64,000 nucleotides of DNA from assembly GCF_001949145.1 (NCBI RefSeq), contig NW_019091412.1, positions 1,221,623 through 1,285,622 of the forward strand, in the 5' to 3' direction. This DNA comes from Acanthaster planci. Its lineage: Eukaryota; Echinodermata; Asteroidea; Valvatida; Acanthasteridae. The notes under the pieces are model-generated. The model worked only from the letters and a program-made list of their open reading frames with translations. It ran no database searches and was not told the DNA's origin. The translations under genes were made by a program, and so were the position numbers. Shown piece after piece: positions 49,301 through 60,600 of the stretch (position 1 is the stretch's first letter; each line of letters opens with the position of its first letter).

Positions 49301-49910
49301 GTCGTCGTCTCATGAACCTACGGTACGATGAGATCAATCAACTGAGACCCGACAATTGCCGAATTGTTACGGCGCCAAAAATACTTTGTTCTCATTGGTG
49401 GACGAAAGTAGCCGGGGATGAGCGAAGGGTGTCGAAAATTGCCGATTGTTTCATGCACCCAAACACGGCGTTTACGGTTCTTTGTTTGTTTTGCAACGCA
49501 TTTTTCATGACAGTATTACCTTTATCCTTTGATATCAAGCGACTGAGTGTTGATTACCGATTCCACTTGTCGACGGAATGCTTCTTTTTTGCTAACACTT
49601 CATGAAATTACAGAAAAGCAAATAAAACCCAGCGACCGTGAACTCGGCATGCGAATAGTGCACTGTTGGGTCAAAGGTCAATAAGTAATCCCATCATGCA
49701 ATAGGAAATAATCAGCGCCACCAATATACGTACGTACGTATTTGTACATGTACGTACTGCATTCGTTCTATCATGGAGGTACCTCCATGGTTCTATGCAT
49801 CCTCTCAGTCACATGACAATATTTTCACGATCTTTGCTCTTTGATTCGGCTTGTGCTAGAACGTATACAGTTATAAATTAACATTTATTTTAATCCTATC
49901 AACTATCAGA
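49301..49910. promoter_or_regulatory. Divergent NSD - MRPS26 promoter region
   Basis: Lies between the inferred NSD 5' exon (-) and the MRPS26 start codon (+). It is locally richer in CG. It contains GGCGCCAAAA (49371-49380, E2F-like), an inverted CCAAT (ATTGG, about 49394) and a GTAC/ACGT-rich stretch at about 49728-49757. No TATA box is evident. Start sites are not determinable from sequence alone. Confidence 0.4.
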
Positions 49911-52030
49911 ATGTTTCCAAGGTGCAGTTTGGTTCTAAATCGTATCGGTGGCCTGTCTGCGGCTTGGGATCCGAGTATAGGCCTAAGTGTCGTGTCTCTG
50001 CAATGTGTTCGCTGGCGGAAAAGACGAACTGATCCTAAAGCTAAATCTAAACTTGACTACAGGAGAATTCCAACACCAGTTGATCCATGGGAGCATAAAT
50101 TCCTGACAACTAAGATAGCACATTACAGAACCATTTTAAGGGCAATGAGGTAAGGATGTACCCCCAGAACTAGTCTGTCAAGTCTGTGGGGTAGAATGGA
50201 TGGGATGAGGTCAACTCGTACCCAAACCAACTCGGACCCATGCCAACTTGGGTCCCCCAACTCGGACCCACCTTGAGTCAACTCGGACCCACTGAGTTTT
50301 ATGGTTGCACTACACCAAATACTTTTTGTGAAAGAAATACTTTGAATCGGAAACTATCAATCCCAAATTTGGGATTTATATAAATAATTCTATGATCCCT
50401 CATGATTATGGCCAGTCGTATTGTAAAAAATAAAAAAGGTGGGATCACAAAATATTAATAATGAGCTTGCGAGCAGACATATAACTCTTCAAAACCATCT
50501 CCAAGTTTAAGACAATAGGAAATATTCCACATTTTTATTTTAAAATGATTTGATTTGTGTTGTTCAAAATTACCAACCTATTTGCATTATTTGGACAGTC
50601 GGTTTAGGCCTGTATGGATGAATTCCTCCATCTGCCTAAATTTTGCCGGTATTTTGGGGGGGGAATGGGGCAAGGTGGAGGTGTAAGACTTGCCAGGCAA
50701 AAAAAAATTGAAAAGTGAGGTGGGGATAACACCATTAGACACTATTAAAGGTCAATGTTCGTGACATTGATATTTATCTGCAGTATCTGTTGTACGTATG
50801 CAGCATATCTTATGTACATCAGAAGGGCCTATCTGTGGCTTTTTATTGCAACAAAAACTTTTGGGGCTGTTTGGTGAAAGTTCATTCAATTTCTGCTGGT
50901 GATCTGGAGTGCCAAAAACAAGTGAGGCAAGTGATTACATCTTTATCATCATTTTCGTGTTACTGTTACAGAAAGATGTTCAAGGAGGAACAAAAGCAGA
51001 AGAGAACTGAAACAGCAGAAGGGGGGTCAGCAGAGGAGAGAGCCCAGATGGAAAGGGAAGAACATCTTAGATTACTGGAATGGAACGAGCAAGAAAATGC
51101 ACGCACAGGGACAATAAGGTATTGTAGACAAAAATTAAAAATTGACACTTGGAGAAAGGGGTGTGTCAATAGGAGTCCAGTGGGAGGAAGATACTGATTT
51201 GCAAATAACAGTGGATTGTGGATGTAATGTCCCAACTTCAGTATTGACCCTAGTTACACTTGAAATGATTTTCCCCATAGAGTACCGTGGTCCAACTGCA
51301 GCACTATAGCTAGGATCATCCATCTGTATGTTTGATTGAGCCAAGTGTAGTTTAGATCAATAGATGAGTTGTTTCAGCTTTAAGATCTAGGAAATTTGAT
51401 CATCTTGATTTATTTGTACAGAGAGGAGAGAATTCGTTTGAGATTACTTGATCAAGAGGAGAGGAAATTGAAAAAGATGCTTAGAATGGAGGAAGAGAGA
51501 CAACAAGCACTAGAAGAGCTTGCTAGTAGAGTACGCCTAGAGAAGGTAACTTATGAAGATGAGCTGATGAAGTTGTTACAATGATATAGTGCAAGGGATC
51601 CCCAAATAGTCTAAAGTGATCATCCAACAACTGGGCAGTTGATGTGAGGGTTTCTATATCTGCATGTCTGGTTTGGACACAGAAGTGTATTTGAGTCTTT
51701 GTAACGGTTGCAATGAGAAATGCTCAACTCTTGCCCAGTCTTATCATATTTGATGTATGTGACCTGTACACGTAGCTGTACAAAACACTACAATATATTT
51801 ATCCTTTTCTCCTGTTTTGCAATTTTTAGGAGGCCAGCAAATCCTACATCACGATGGACAATGTGGAACAAGCAATTGAGAATGCCCTGGCTGATACCAA
51901 GGAGTATAATTTCTCCATTGATCAACAGGGGAAAATTTTGCTACCAGAAAACTCTGCATGGGAAGAGATAAAATCTAGACAAGTCGTGAAAAATGCTTAT
52001 GAAGAGATGGCTAAGGAACAGCAGCAGTGA
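49911..52030 (+). CDS. MRPS26: Mitochondrial small ribosomal subunit protein mS26
   Basis: Component of the mitochondrial 28S subunit. Exons: 49911-50149, 50972-51118, 51422-51545 and 51830-52030 (TGA 52028-52030). Phases agree; 236 residues (human 205). The N-terminus (MFPRCSLVLNRIGGL) is Arg-containing and non-acidic, as for a mitochondrial presequence. The family core is RWRKRRTDPKAKSKLDYRRIPTPVDPWEH (human GRKTRHDPLAKSKIE and PPAVDPAE), then a long charged coiled-coil of Glu/Arg/Lys with EWNEQENAR (human AWNQAENRR). The C-terminal block is SYITMDNVEQAIENALADTKEYNFSIDQQG, like the human [30 protein letters not shown]. The start is the first ATG after the divergent promoter. Head-to-head with NSD and tail-to-tail with MGMT. 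Confidence 0.94.
50211..50291. repeat. Short imperfect tandem repeat, CAACTCGGACCCA
   Basis: Five units of about 14 bp at 50211, 50227, 50243, 50257 and 50278 (TCAACTCGTACCCA, CCAACTCGGACCCA, CCAACTTGGGTCCC, CCAACTCGGACCCA, TCAACTCGGACCCA) with 2-7 bp spacers, inside MRPS26 intron 1. Confidence 0.85.
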
Positions 52031-52868
52031 AGATGGAACTCATATTAACCAGCTATCTGGGTCAAGATTGCTTGTTTCTCCTTTTCAGATTCACGGAACA
52101 TACAAAGTGAGAGCTAACATGAACAGGATTTGTTCCATATGCATTGTGTTTTAGAAACAGTTATGCTCCATTTCAAGCTAGGGGGGGGGAAATCAATAAT
52201 TACAGCTTTTGCGTTGTATCCTTCCTATTTCTGAGTTTTAATCACCATCCTCTTCACAAGTTCTGACACTGTATAATTGAAGGGCAGAATTAAATTGACC
52301 TAAATTCTCTAAAAATAAGATTAAGAACAGCCAGTCTTGTTTTTTCTGTGTTCGAAACATGCCTGGCTTTAGACCAAAATAAAATAAGACACACTTGGTA
52401 AGAACACTTGGTAAGGTAGTTGCAACGGTATTTCAGGAGTCTTTATTTGAAATGAGCTGTCATGGGAAAGCCTTTATTTAAAATGGCAGTATCACTCGAT
52501 TTCTACAAGGCAATTCAACATTTAGATAAATGGACAAATCTTGCAATCACTAAGAAGTCAAGATCTAATTGGCATACTTTTCACTCCTTACACAAAGTTT
52601 TATAAGCTAGGTATTGATGGCAACCTTACACTGAAGTCTACATTGGAATTTCCTGAGTCAAAGCTGCTTGAAGCAATTATAAGTACAATGTACTAAGTTT
52701 TCAAAGAATGGAATAAAAGCGATGGCATTCTTGGAATAAAGGTTCAGTGCTTACTGCTAATCAGACTTCAAAGATTATAGTGAATACATGTATTTTTTTC
52801 AAAATTCTGTAGCTTATATAAAAATCTCTCCAAGGATCCATTGACATCATAGCTCGGTGAACTAATAC
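52031..52868. other. Convergent 3'UTRs of MRPS26 and MGMT
   Basis: Plus-strand AATAAA at 52378-52383 serves MRPS26. Minus-strand AATAAA (TTTATT on plus) at 52442-52447 and 52473-52478 serves MGMT. Further plus-strand AATAAA near 52711 and 52737 could let MRPS26 transcripts run antisense into the MGMT 3'UTR. A G8-9 tract lies near 52182. Confidence 0.6.
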
Positions 52869-53937
52869 TTAGTTAACAATAGCCCCCTCATGCTCCAGCA
52901 ACCACTTCTTAAGACTGTCTCCCTTTCCTGACATGTAGTTTCCCAGTGCTCCATCACTTCTAGTCACGCGATGGCAAGGCATGAGGATTGGTATTTGGTT
53001 GGCCCGCATGGCACCACCTACTGCACGGCATGCCTTACTGTTCCCTGCCATAGCTGCCAGTTGACCATAGGAGACAGTCTCCCCACAAGGGACTTGGTTT
53101 GTCAGAGTCTCCCAAACTTTGTAGGTGAAAGAATCTGAAAAAATGCCATTTGTAAAAAGTGTTGGCCGACAGCACATTCTTTACCACTTATCACGCATTA
53201 TCACTAGGAATTAACTGGAAAGTAACAGCGATAAACCATAGGATTCTACACTCCATTTGGACAGTTGCAATTTGTGATGTGACTTAGGACTGATATATTG
53301 CATCTGTCCAGTCCCGAATGACTTCCCAAGCAAAATGCCAAAAAGCCTTATACACATCACAAACTGATTTAATCAAAGGCTTGCTCCAGTATCTGAATAT
53401 CAAATCCTTTTTTTTCTGAATTGGTCTCCAAATTTATGTTATAAACACTGATTTCTTGTGAATAATTCCTTACAACCAACCTGCTTTTGCATTTGGGCGG
53501 TGGAAGGGTGGAAGTGGTTTCTGATAGGCTGCTTTGGCATCCTTAAAATACAGGGTCAACCAATCAACACACTGCTTCAAAGGGCTTAGCCAATGGTCTG
53601 GTGCCTCTGTGACTGCTACAGCAACTCTACGGAAATAGAAACAACAGTTTAAAACACATTAAGGGTATTGGTTACTTGTTTTCCTTCTAGGACTCAACAA
53701 AGTCTGAGTTTAAGGATGAGGGTGCTGGATGGTCCCATTGCAGTTGCATTCCTATCAATAAAACCTTGCTCTTTGGATATCACCATGATCCCACCCACTG
53801 ACTGCTTACTTTTCTCCAGGTATTTCTGAAGCTGCAGTTAAGCTGATGTCATGAACACCTGTCTTGCATGCTGTCACTCTTACTAGTCCAATTGGAGTTC
53901 GCAGGATAACCCTACTCTTCAGACACATTTCAGCCAT
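52869..53937 (-). CDS. MGMT: O6-methylguanine-DNA methyltransferase
   Basis: Suicide repair enzyme that moves the alkyl group from O6 of guanine to its own cysteine. Minus exons: 53937-53810, 53626-53481 and 53134-52869 (TAA). Phases agree (2, then 1); 179 residues (human 207, whose extra tail is absent here). The C-terminal domain shows [36 protein letters not shown]: helix-turn-helix, the arginine finger within RAVGGAMR, and the active-site PCHRV with its cysteine. [20 protein letters not shown] matches the family end. The N-terminal half ([20 protein letters not shown]) is the RNase-H-like ribonuclease fold, diverged as usual. The start is the first ATG in exon 1. Head-to-head with CLINT1. 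Confidence 0.96.
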
Positions 53938-54677
53938 TTTAACTTTGTACAGATTTGATAAAAGAAAAGAGAAACATTAGTATTTTTCAAAGGGGACAGG
54001 GTAAGAAAAATCAAAAAGAATAATGAAATAGACTGCATTGAATTTAACTACATGGAAGTCAATATTTTCGACACAATGTTAATTTCAAAGCGTGAACAGT
54101 ATGCAAATTCAACCAAACACCTGCCACCTCATTAAGTTTGTCCATGTTTGGTCGCACCATTGACATAGTGACTACCCATATTGCTTCCTTCGTGCTGTAA
54201 ACTAACCATTCAGAAACTTTCTTCACCAAGAATTTAGAAAGACAAACGTGCATGCACAACATACATGCTGTTTTACCTTTTTATTTGAGCAGTGTGAAAT
54301 TGTGCGTGCGTAGTTCAAAGTAAACACTTGGCAGTTTCTGTACTGAAGTCGAAAGATGCAATGGCCCGATTTCAATAAAACTAATGATCTCGGTGTGGCT
54401 ATCACTATGCGTGGTATCGACCATGGAGAAAGTCCAGCAGCACGCATGGAGTAAAGATTATAAAACTCGTTGGTACGTACATGTACCACGTGCCCTGCCT
54501 TTTTTCGTGTTTGCAAAGGTCACGGGGTCAAATCACTGATGACGTCGCAGCTGAGTCGGCCATTTTGGAGCAACGACCGTTGATTTCAACGAGACTTAAA
54601 TCCATTTTCATCCGTCGTTTTCCATCTGTAAATGACATTTTTTTCTTGTTGAAGACCATTAACGTAAAATAGTAACC
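53938..54677. promoter_or_regulatory. Divergent MGMT - CLINT1 promoter region
   Basis: 740 bp between opposed start codons. Near the CLINT1 side are TGACGTCG (54540-54547, CRE-like), GGCCATTTTGG (54558-54568, YY1-like in reverse) and an E-box CACGTG (54487-54492). No TATA box is seen. Motif function is inferred. Confidence 0.45.
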
Positions 54678-57600
54678 ATGGCCATGCAGTCGGCTATATG
54701 GAAGATTCGTGAAATCCAGGACAAAGTGTAAGTAGATTACAAAGTAGTTGCCGATGCGGACGCCCTTGCTATTCACGTAGGGCTACGTTAAAACTGGGCG
54801 TCAATCGACATGATCGATGCCGGTTCAGAAAAGTTGCTCAGGTTGTTTAGTTGATTTTCTTAGAGCCAGCCAGATTTGAACAGATAGTGAGAATATAGAG
54901 GAAGGCACTTCACCTCTATTCTCCGTACACTTAATGCAGAAATGCAGATATTAGCAATCTTTTGCTCCTTTTTTGCACGAAAAATAAGAACTAGGCCTAG
55001 GGCCTATCGGCATGGCCGGTACTAGGCCTGTGGCGTAACGCTCATCATGTTCTAAGTGTAGCGTTAGTATTCCTCTTGTTCGATTTTGGATGGGGTCATC
55101 ATATTAACGCTCCATGCCTGTACATATAGTAAGGTTGAAACAGTTCTCAAAATTCCAAAGACTCACCAAAAATACCTCCATCACCACCTACTGGCTTCAA
55201 TTCGGTAAATGCCAACGTCAAACAGTTGGGGCTTCAATGATATTTCTGACTTAAAAATCTGTCAAAATCCGACCGTTTTCACTCGACACACTCACAGCAC
55301 TTACACTTTTTTGCCGCCTGTACCTTTCAAATGTGCATAGCGAGATTTAGAATACACAATAACTCTATGGGCGAAACATGGTCCTCCCAGAAACATGCAT
55401 GAGTGGCCTATACATGGTCTGGGCACAAGACTTGTTGACTGTGTCGGTTGGGAGTGCTACCAACGACTGTTTCATCTATGGGCGAACATGGTCCTCTAAC
55501 ATGTCTCACTAAACCGCAGGAGAGGCCCAAATGTAGTTGGGGCACTAAACGTATTGACCAGGAAACAGTTGAAATACAACAGGTGCTGTGATTTATAACA
55601 ATTACCTGTAGAATTTGTTAACAACAATTACCCCTCAAACTATGGGGTTTATTACTGTGACAAATCTCATACTTCTTGGGGTATTACAATGACATTGCGA
55701 TATTAAAACAAATTACATATGTATGCATGATGTCAGGTTTAATGAATATAAAATCTCATGAGCTCACACTGTACATGTATCACATAGTTATGTATTTATT
55801 AATGAAATTTTGGGAAATTTAAGTCAAAGTTCGAAGGTCATGATAATGCGAGTCGGTAAGTTGTGAAGGGATGAGTTGTTGGAACATTGCTGTCATAGGA
55901 TGATTAAGGTAAGTGTTGAAGTTTGTATTGTCAACATACATCATCTTCATCTGTGTGTGTCTCTCCGTTTTGTTTGGTAGCACGAATATGGTGATGAATT
56001 ACACAGAAGCAGAGGCTAAAGTACGAGAAGCCACAAATGATGAGACATGGGGCCCTCATGGTTCCCTCATGGCTGAAATTGCCAAGGAAACCTATACTTA
56101 TGAACACTTCCCAGAGGTAATGAGTATGATATGGAAACGTATGCTGCATGACAATAAAAAGAACTGGAGACGAGTCTACAAGGTTTGTGACAAATCACTT
56201 TCATTTTAATCCACTTTCACTTTTCCACTTCAACAATTCGTTTTTAATGTCATTGATTTATTACAATTTATTCAGATTACTTTCGTAATGTTTCACTTTG
56301 CAGTTTCAGCAGTGTTGCTTTGTGGTAAAAAATTACTTCGTTGTTTAAATAGCTTATATTTGTTGTTTTTTATCTTTACTAGTCTCTGTTGCTTCTTTCG
56401 TACCTTATATTGAATGGGTCGGAGCGTGTTGTGACAAGTGCACGGGAACATCTTTATGATCTGAGGTCATTGGAAAACTACACCTTCATGGATGAATTTA
56501 ACCGAGACCAGGGGATGAATGGTGTGTTTCTCTTCTGTGCAGCATATTCATAGCATAGAATGATCTTTAATTGATAACATAACACATAAAATTCTGGAAA
56601 TTGGCGACATGACCCATTGCATTAATTAAGGACTGAGCTGACAGATCACATGAAATCTCCCATTATTAACTCAACTTGAATGTAGTTTTCATTTGTATCA
56701 TTCTAACCGTAGAAGCTTGGAATAAGATAATAATAAAACATGTCATGGAATTGCTTCTATTCTACAGTGAGGCAGAAGGTGAAAGACATTGTTGATTTCA
56801 TCCAGGATGATGATCGGCTACGTCAGGAACGCAAGAAAGCAAGGAAAGCTAAAGATAAATATGTTGGCATGTCTTCAGAGAACCAGCCATTCAAGTACAG
56901 TAAGTACCATCATTAGCTCTTCATTGGCTTGGATGAATAATTATGACAGTCAACAGCACAACGCTGCAATAATGAATATGACAGGGCCCTTTAAAAATGT
57001 TTTTACTTTAAAAAGTTGATATTGAATACAAGAAATTTTAAATTTTAAAGGGTGTGTTTTGGCAAACACAGACGTATACCACAAATCCTAGGTTGCTTTA
57101 AGACTCTTAACCCCTTTGCGCCGGGACGCGGCTAGACACGCTGTAAAAATTGAGATCCTCAGTCCGCTTTTTAGCTATTATTCTCGGCCCACGCTCGTGT
57201 GAACACGGTGAAAGAAGGCAGACCCTGGCTCTTGTATATATGGTAAATGGCCTTTGTGTGTAGCCCAGAAATGAAAAGACCGACTTTGCATCATAATCAC
57301 CAGCTTCACAATAGTCCCCACTTTGAAAAGAGGCAACAGGAATGTGGAAGCTAGAGTAGAGCTGCATGCCACCGAACAATCAGCCTTTTCACCGTGTAAT
57401 TCAAAGCATGCAGAGCACACATGGCCACAAACCGAGACTTTGCGGTTTGGCAGGTGCCCTTTGTGGCCGAGCGAAGCTGGAATTCTTGGAGTCGGCTTTC
57501 GGGAAGAAATTCCCGGCGCGAAGGGGTTAAAACGCCTGTTGATTATTTCATGGATATTTTAGGTTCTTCCAATCTTACCCATACTAAACATTTGTGTCTG

Positions 57601-60600
57601 TGTGCCCCTTAATTTCTTTTTTACATCTTGAAGGTGATCGATATGAGTCAGAGCCAAGGATGACCAAAAGCAAGGTGAAAGAATTTGATGATGAAATAGA
57701 TAACTTCAGGAGTAAACAATCTCGGTTCAACCTTGGCAGACTTGGCACTGGCAGTAAAGCGGAAGAATCAGATGAGTCACCACCAGAATATGGGTAAGAG
57801 ATGTTAGCATTCATTCATGAAGTTGTAGTCTTAGGTGCAAGGGATATCTTTCAAATCCAAATGACATTTATACATAAGTCAGTTCCTACAGTACCTTCAT
57901 AAGTCCCTGCTAGGGCTGAGTCAATTCAAATAAATCACTATTCGAATATTTGACTTCAATTTGTTCGAATATCCAAATATTTGGTCATACTGACCGGCAG
58001 ATTGTTGATGAACGAACCATATACAAAATCAGTTGCAATAACACACATAATTGTACATTGTAATCGATATCAATATATATTTTTACATCTAGGAGTATCT
58101 CCAGCCATGATTTAGCAAGATTTAAGAGATGAACAAGACTTTTTGCCCTGTTAAAAATTTCTATTCCTTTTAAAGTCTTTAATGAATAATGTACTTTTTA
58201 CATTGTTGTATGATTTCTGACGCTTTTCATTTGAATCTGCTTGAAACAAGCTTCCATAGTGCAATTGTCTCATTTAAAACAGAAGATTTTCCCTTCCTTT
58301 TCATGAATATTTGCATTTGAATATTTCAAATTTGAAAAATAATATCCTAATATTTAACAATTGATCGAATATTATTATTCAGATATTTGGTGCCGCGCTA
58401 GTCCCTGCAGTAAATTATTTAAGCTTTGCTTTCAAAATACTGACAAAAGTCAATTTTGGTTGTATTCACATTTTTGATCATTGTTGATCAAGCCTTTTGT
58501 TGAAATCACTAATTTTTTTTGATAAATGGATACTTTATTTTTAACTGTTTTTGATTGATTGAGTCTACCCGATGCCCTAAGAATTTCTCGGCTGGGCCAT
58601 CAAAGCTAAAAAAAACCCTTTTTATATTTGCTGTACTGTTCAAGAACACTGACAGTATAGCTGTGAATTAGTTCCCCTCCAATTGTTTTGAACTGATGCA
58701 TGTCTTTGACCTGGTCACAGAGATGAAGATGACTATGGGGATGAGGATGACAAGCAGAAGCAGTTTGAGTTCAAAGATGAGGAGAATGAGGAAACTGTAA
58801 CACACACAACGACAACAGAGACACGGACGAGAAGATCACGAAGGTCTGGCAAGAAACTTGACCTAGGAGCAGCTGGGGCTTATGCAGAAGAGGCTAAGAC
58901 AGAGAGTAACAGCTCAAATACAGTAAGGATCTTTTAAGAATCTTCATGCTTTTAAAATTTTAAGAAAAAGAAAAAGAAACTGCTTCATTTTGTAAAGAAA
59001 GATGAAAGTTTAGTCAGTAGTGCTAGAGTTGATATAACACCACATGATCGCTGACTGCAGAGCTCAGAATTTTGTTTTGTATCACAGTCTTGAGCAACAT
59101 CTTATTAAGAATGTTTACAGACTGAAATTCCATGCTTAGTTGAACAGTCTTCTAAAGACAATTGTAAATGTTTACTTTTGTTGCTTACTTTTAAGGCAGG
59201 CAGAAACAAAGGCTGTACTTGTGGAATTCATTCACTTATAGCTTACCGTCTCCGATACCGGTGTCGTTTGTGTATTTGTCCTCAGCGACTCAAAAGAATA
59301 AACTGTCATTCAGTTTGTAGAATAACAGCAAAATGAACATGAAAACTTGTCTTATTCTTGTCATTGGTTTAGACGCCAACAACAAAAACTGGTGTTGACA
59401 GCCTCTTGGATACATCCATCCCAGCAACCTCAGGAAATCAAGATCTCTTTGCTGATTTCTCATCGGCAGCGGCTAACAATAGTTTTCATGACTTTGACCC
59501 AAGGGGTACATCCCCTGCGGCTAACAACTCCACCGACTTTGCTACATTCCAAAGTGCACCGCTTTCCCCAAAGTAAGTGATTGTTATTGCGTTTAACACA
59601 TTGAATCTTTCAACTGTATACTCTGAGTTGACGGTACTTTACTTCAGACTGTGTAGCCAACCCTTTATCACTTATTTCCAGAGTTGTAATATCCAGAACG
59701 CCTACAGGTTTGGATTGGATTTGGGAGGATTCAGGGAGCTTCATCTCAAAATACTTGTTGACCAAAGTGAAGAGTAATGTGCAGTTTCACGAGACTTTCC
59801 TCTGTGCCAGTCTGCTGTTGTCTTAGGCTAATGTAGGAGTGACAAGACAGGCAGTGCCGCAGGCAAAATAAAGGGGGGGTTATTTTGTTTTTCAAATGGA
59901 ATTAATATTTGCCACAGAGGAAGTCTGGTTTCTAGTCTGAATATCTATTAGCATAACCTGCTTTTAATTATCATATATAAATCAATATGAGTCGTTTTAA
60001 TGCAATATTATCTTACCCTCAATTTCCAGTGCACAAGAATCCTCCTTTGGTGACTTCCAAGGGACTGCCTTCTCTGCAACTGTAACCCAACAAAACAGCA
60101 CTGTTACATCAGTACAAGCAACCACCTTCAATCCTCAGCCTTCAATTGTCCCTATGCAACCCCAAAGTACACCTGTACTCCAACCCCAAAGCACCCCTCT
60201 TCAACCCCAAAGCACCCCTCTTCAACCCCAAAGCACCCCTCTTCAACCACAGAATGCTCCCCTACAGCCTCAGCAGTCAGGCCTCATGCAACCCCAGCAG
60301 AACCTCATGCAACAGTCCAACGTGCCTCTACAAACAATGCAGATGGGTATGACCATGCAGCAACAGCAGCCCCTTGCTGGGGGGATGATGCAACAACCCC
60401 AGGGGATGGGGATGATCCCCCAGGGTGGGGCAATGCAGTACAACCAGCAGTCACTACTTAGCATGCAGTCACCACAGCAGGTAAGTGCAGTTCAGAGAAA
60501 GCTTGTCATTTTCTCATTTCCAGTTAAAGTTAAACTCACAGAGGTATTTGTCACTCCTCACAACCTACAACTCGGAAATTACTACAGTTATGTTTTTACT

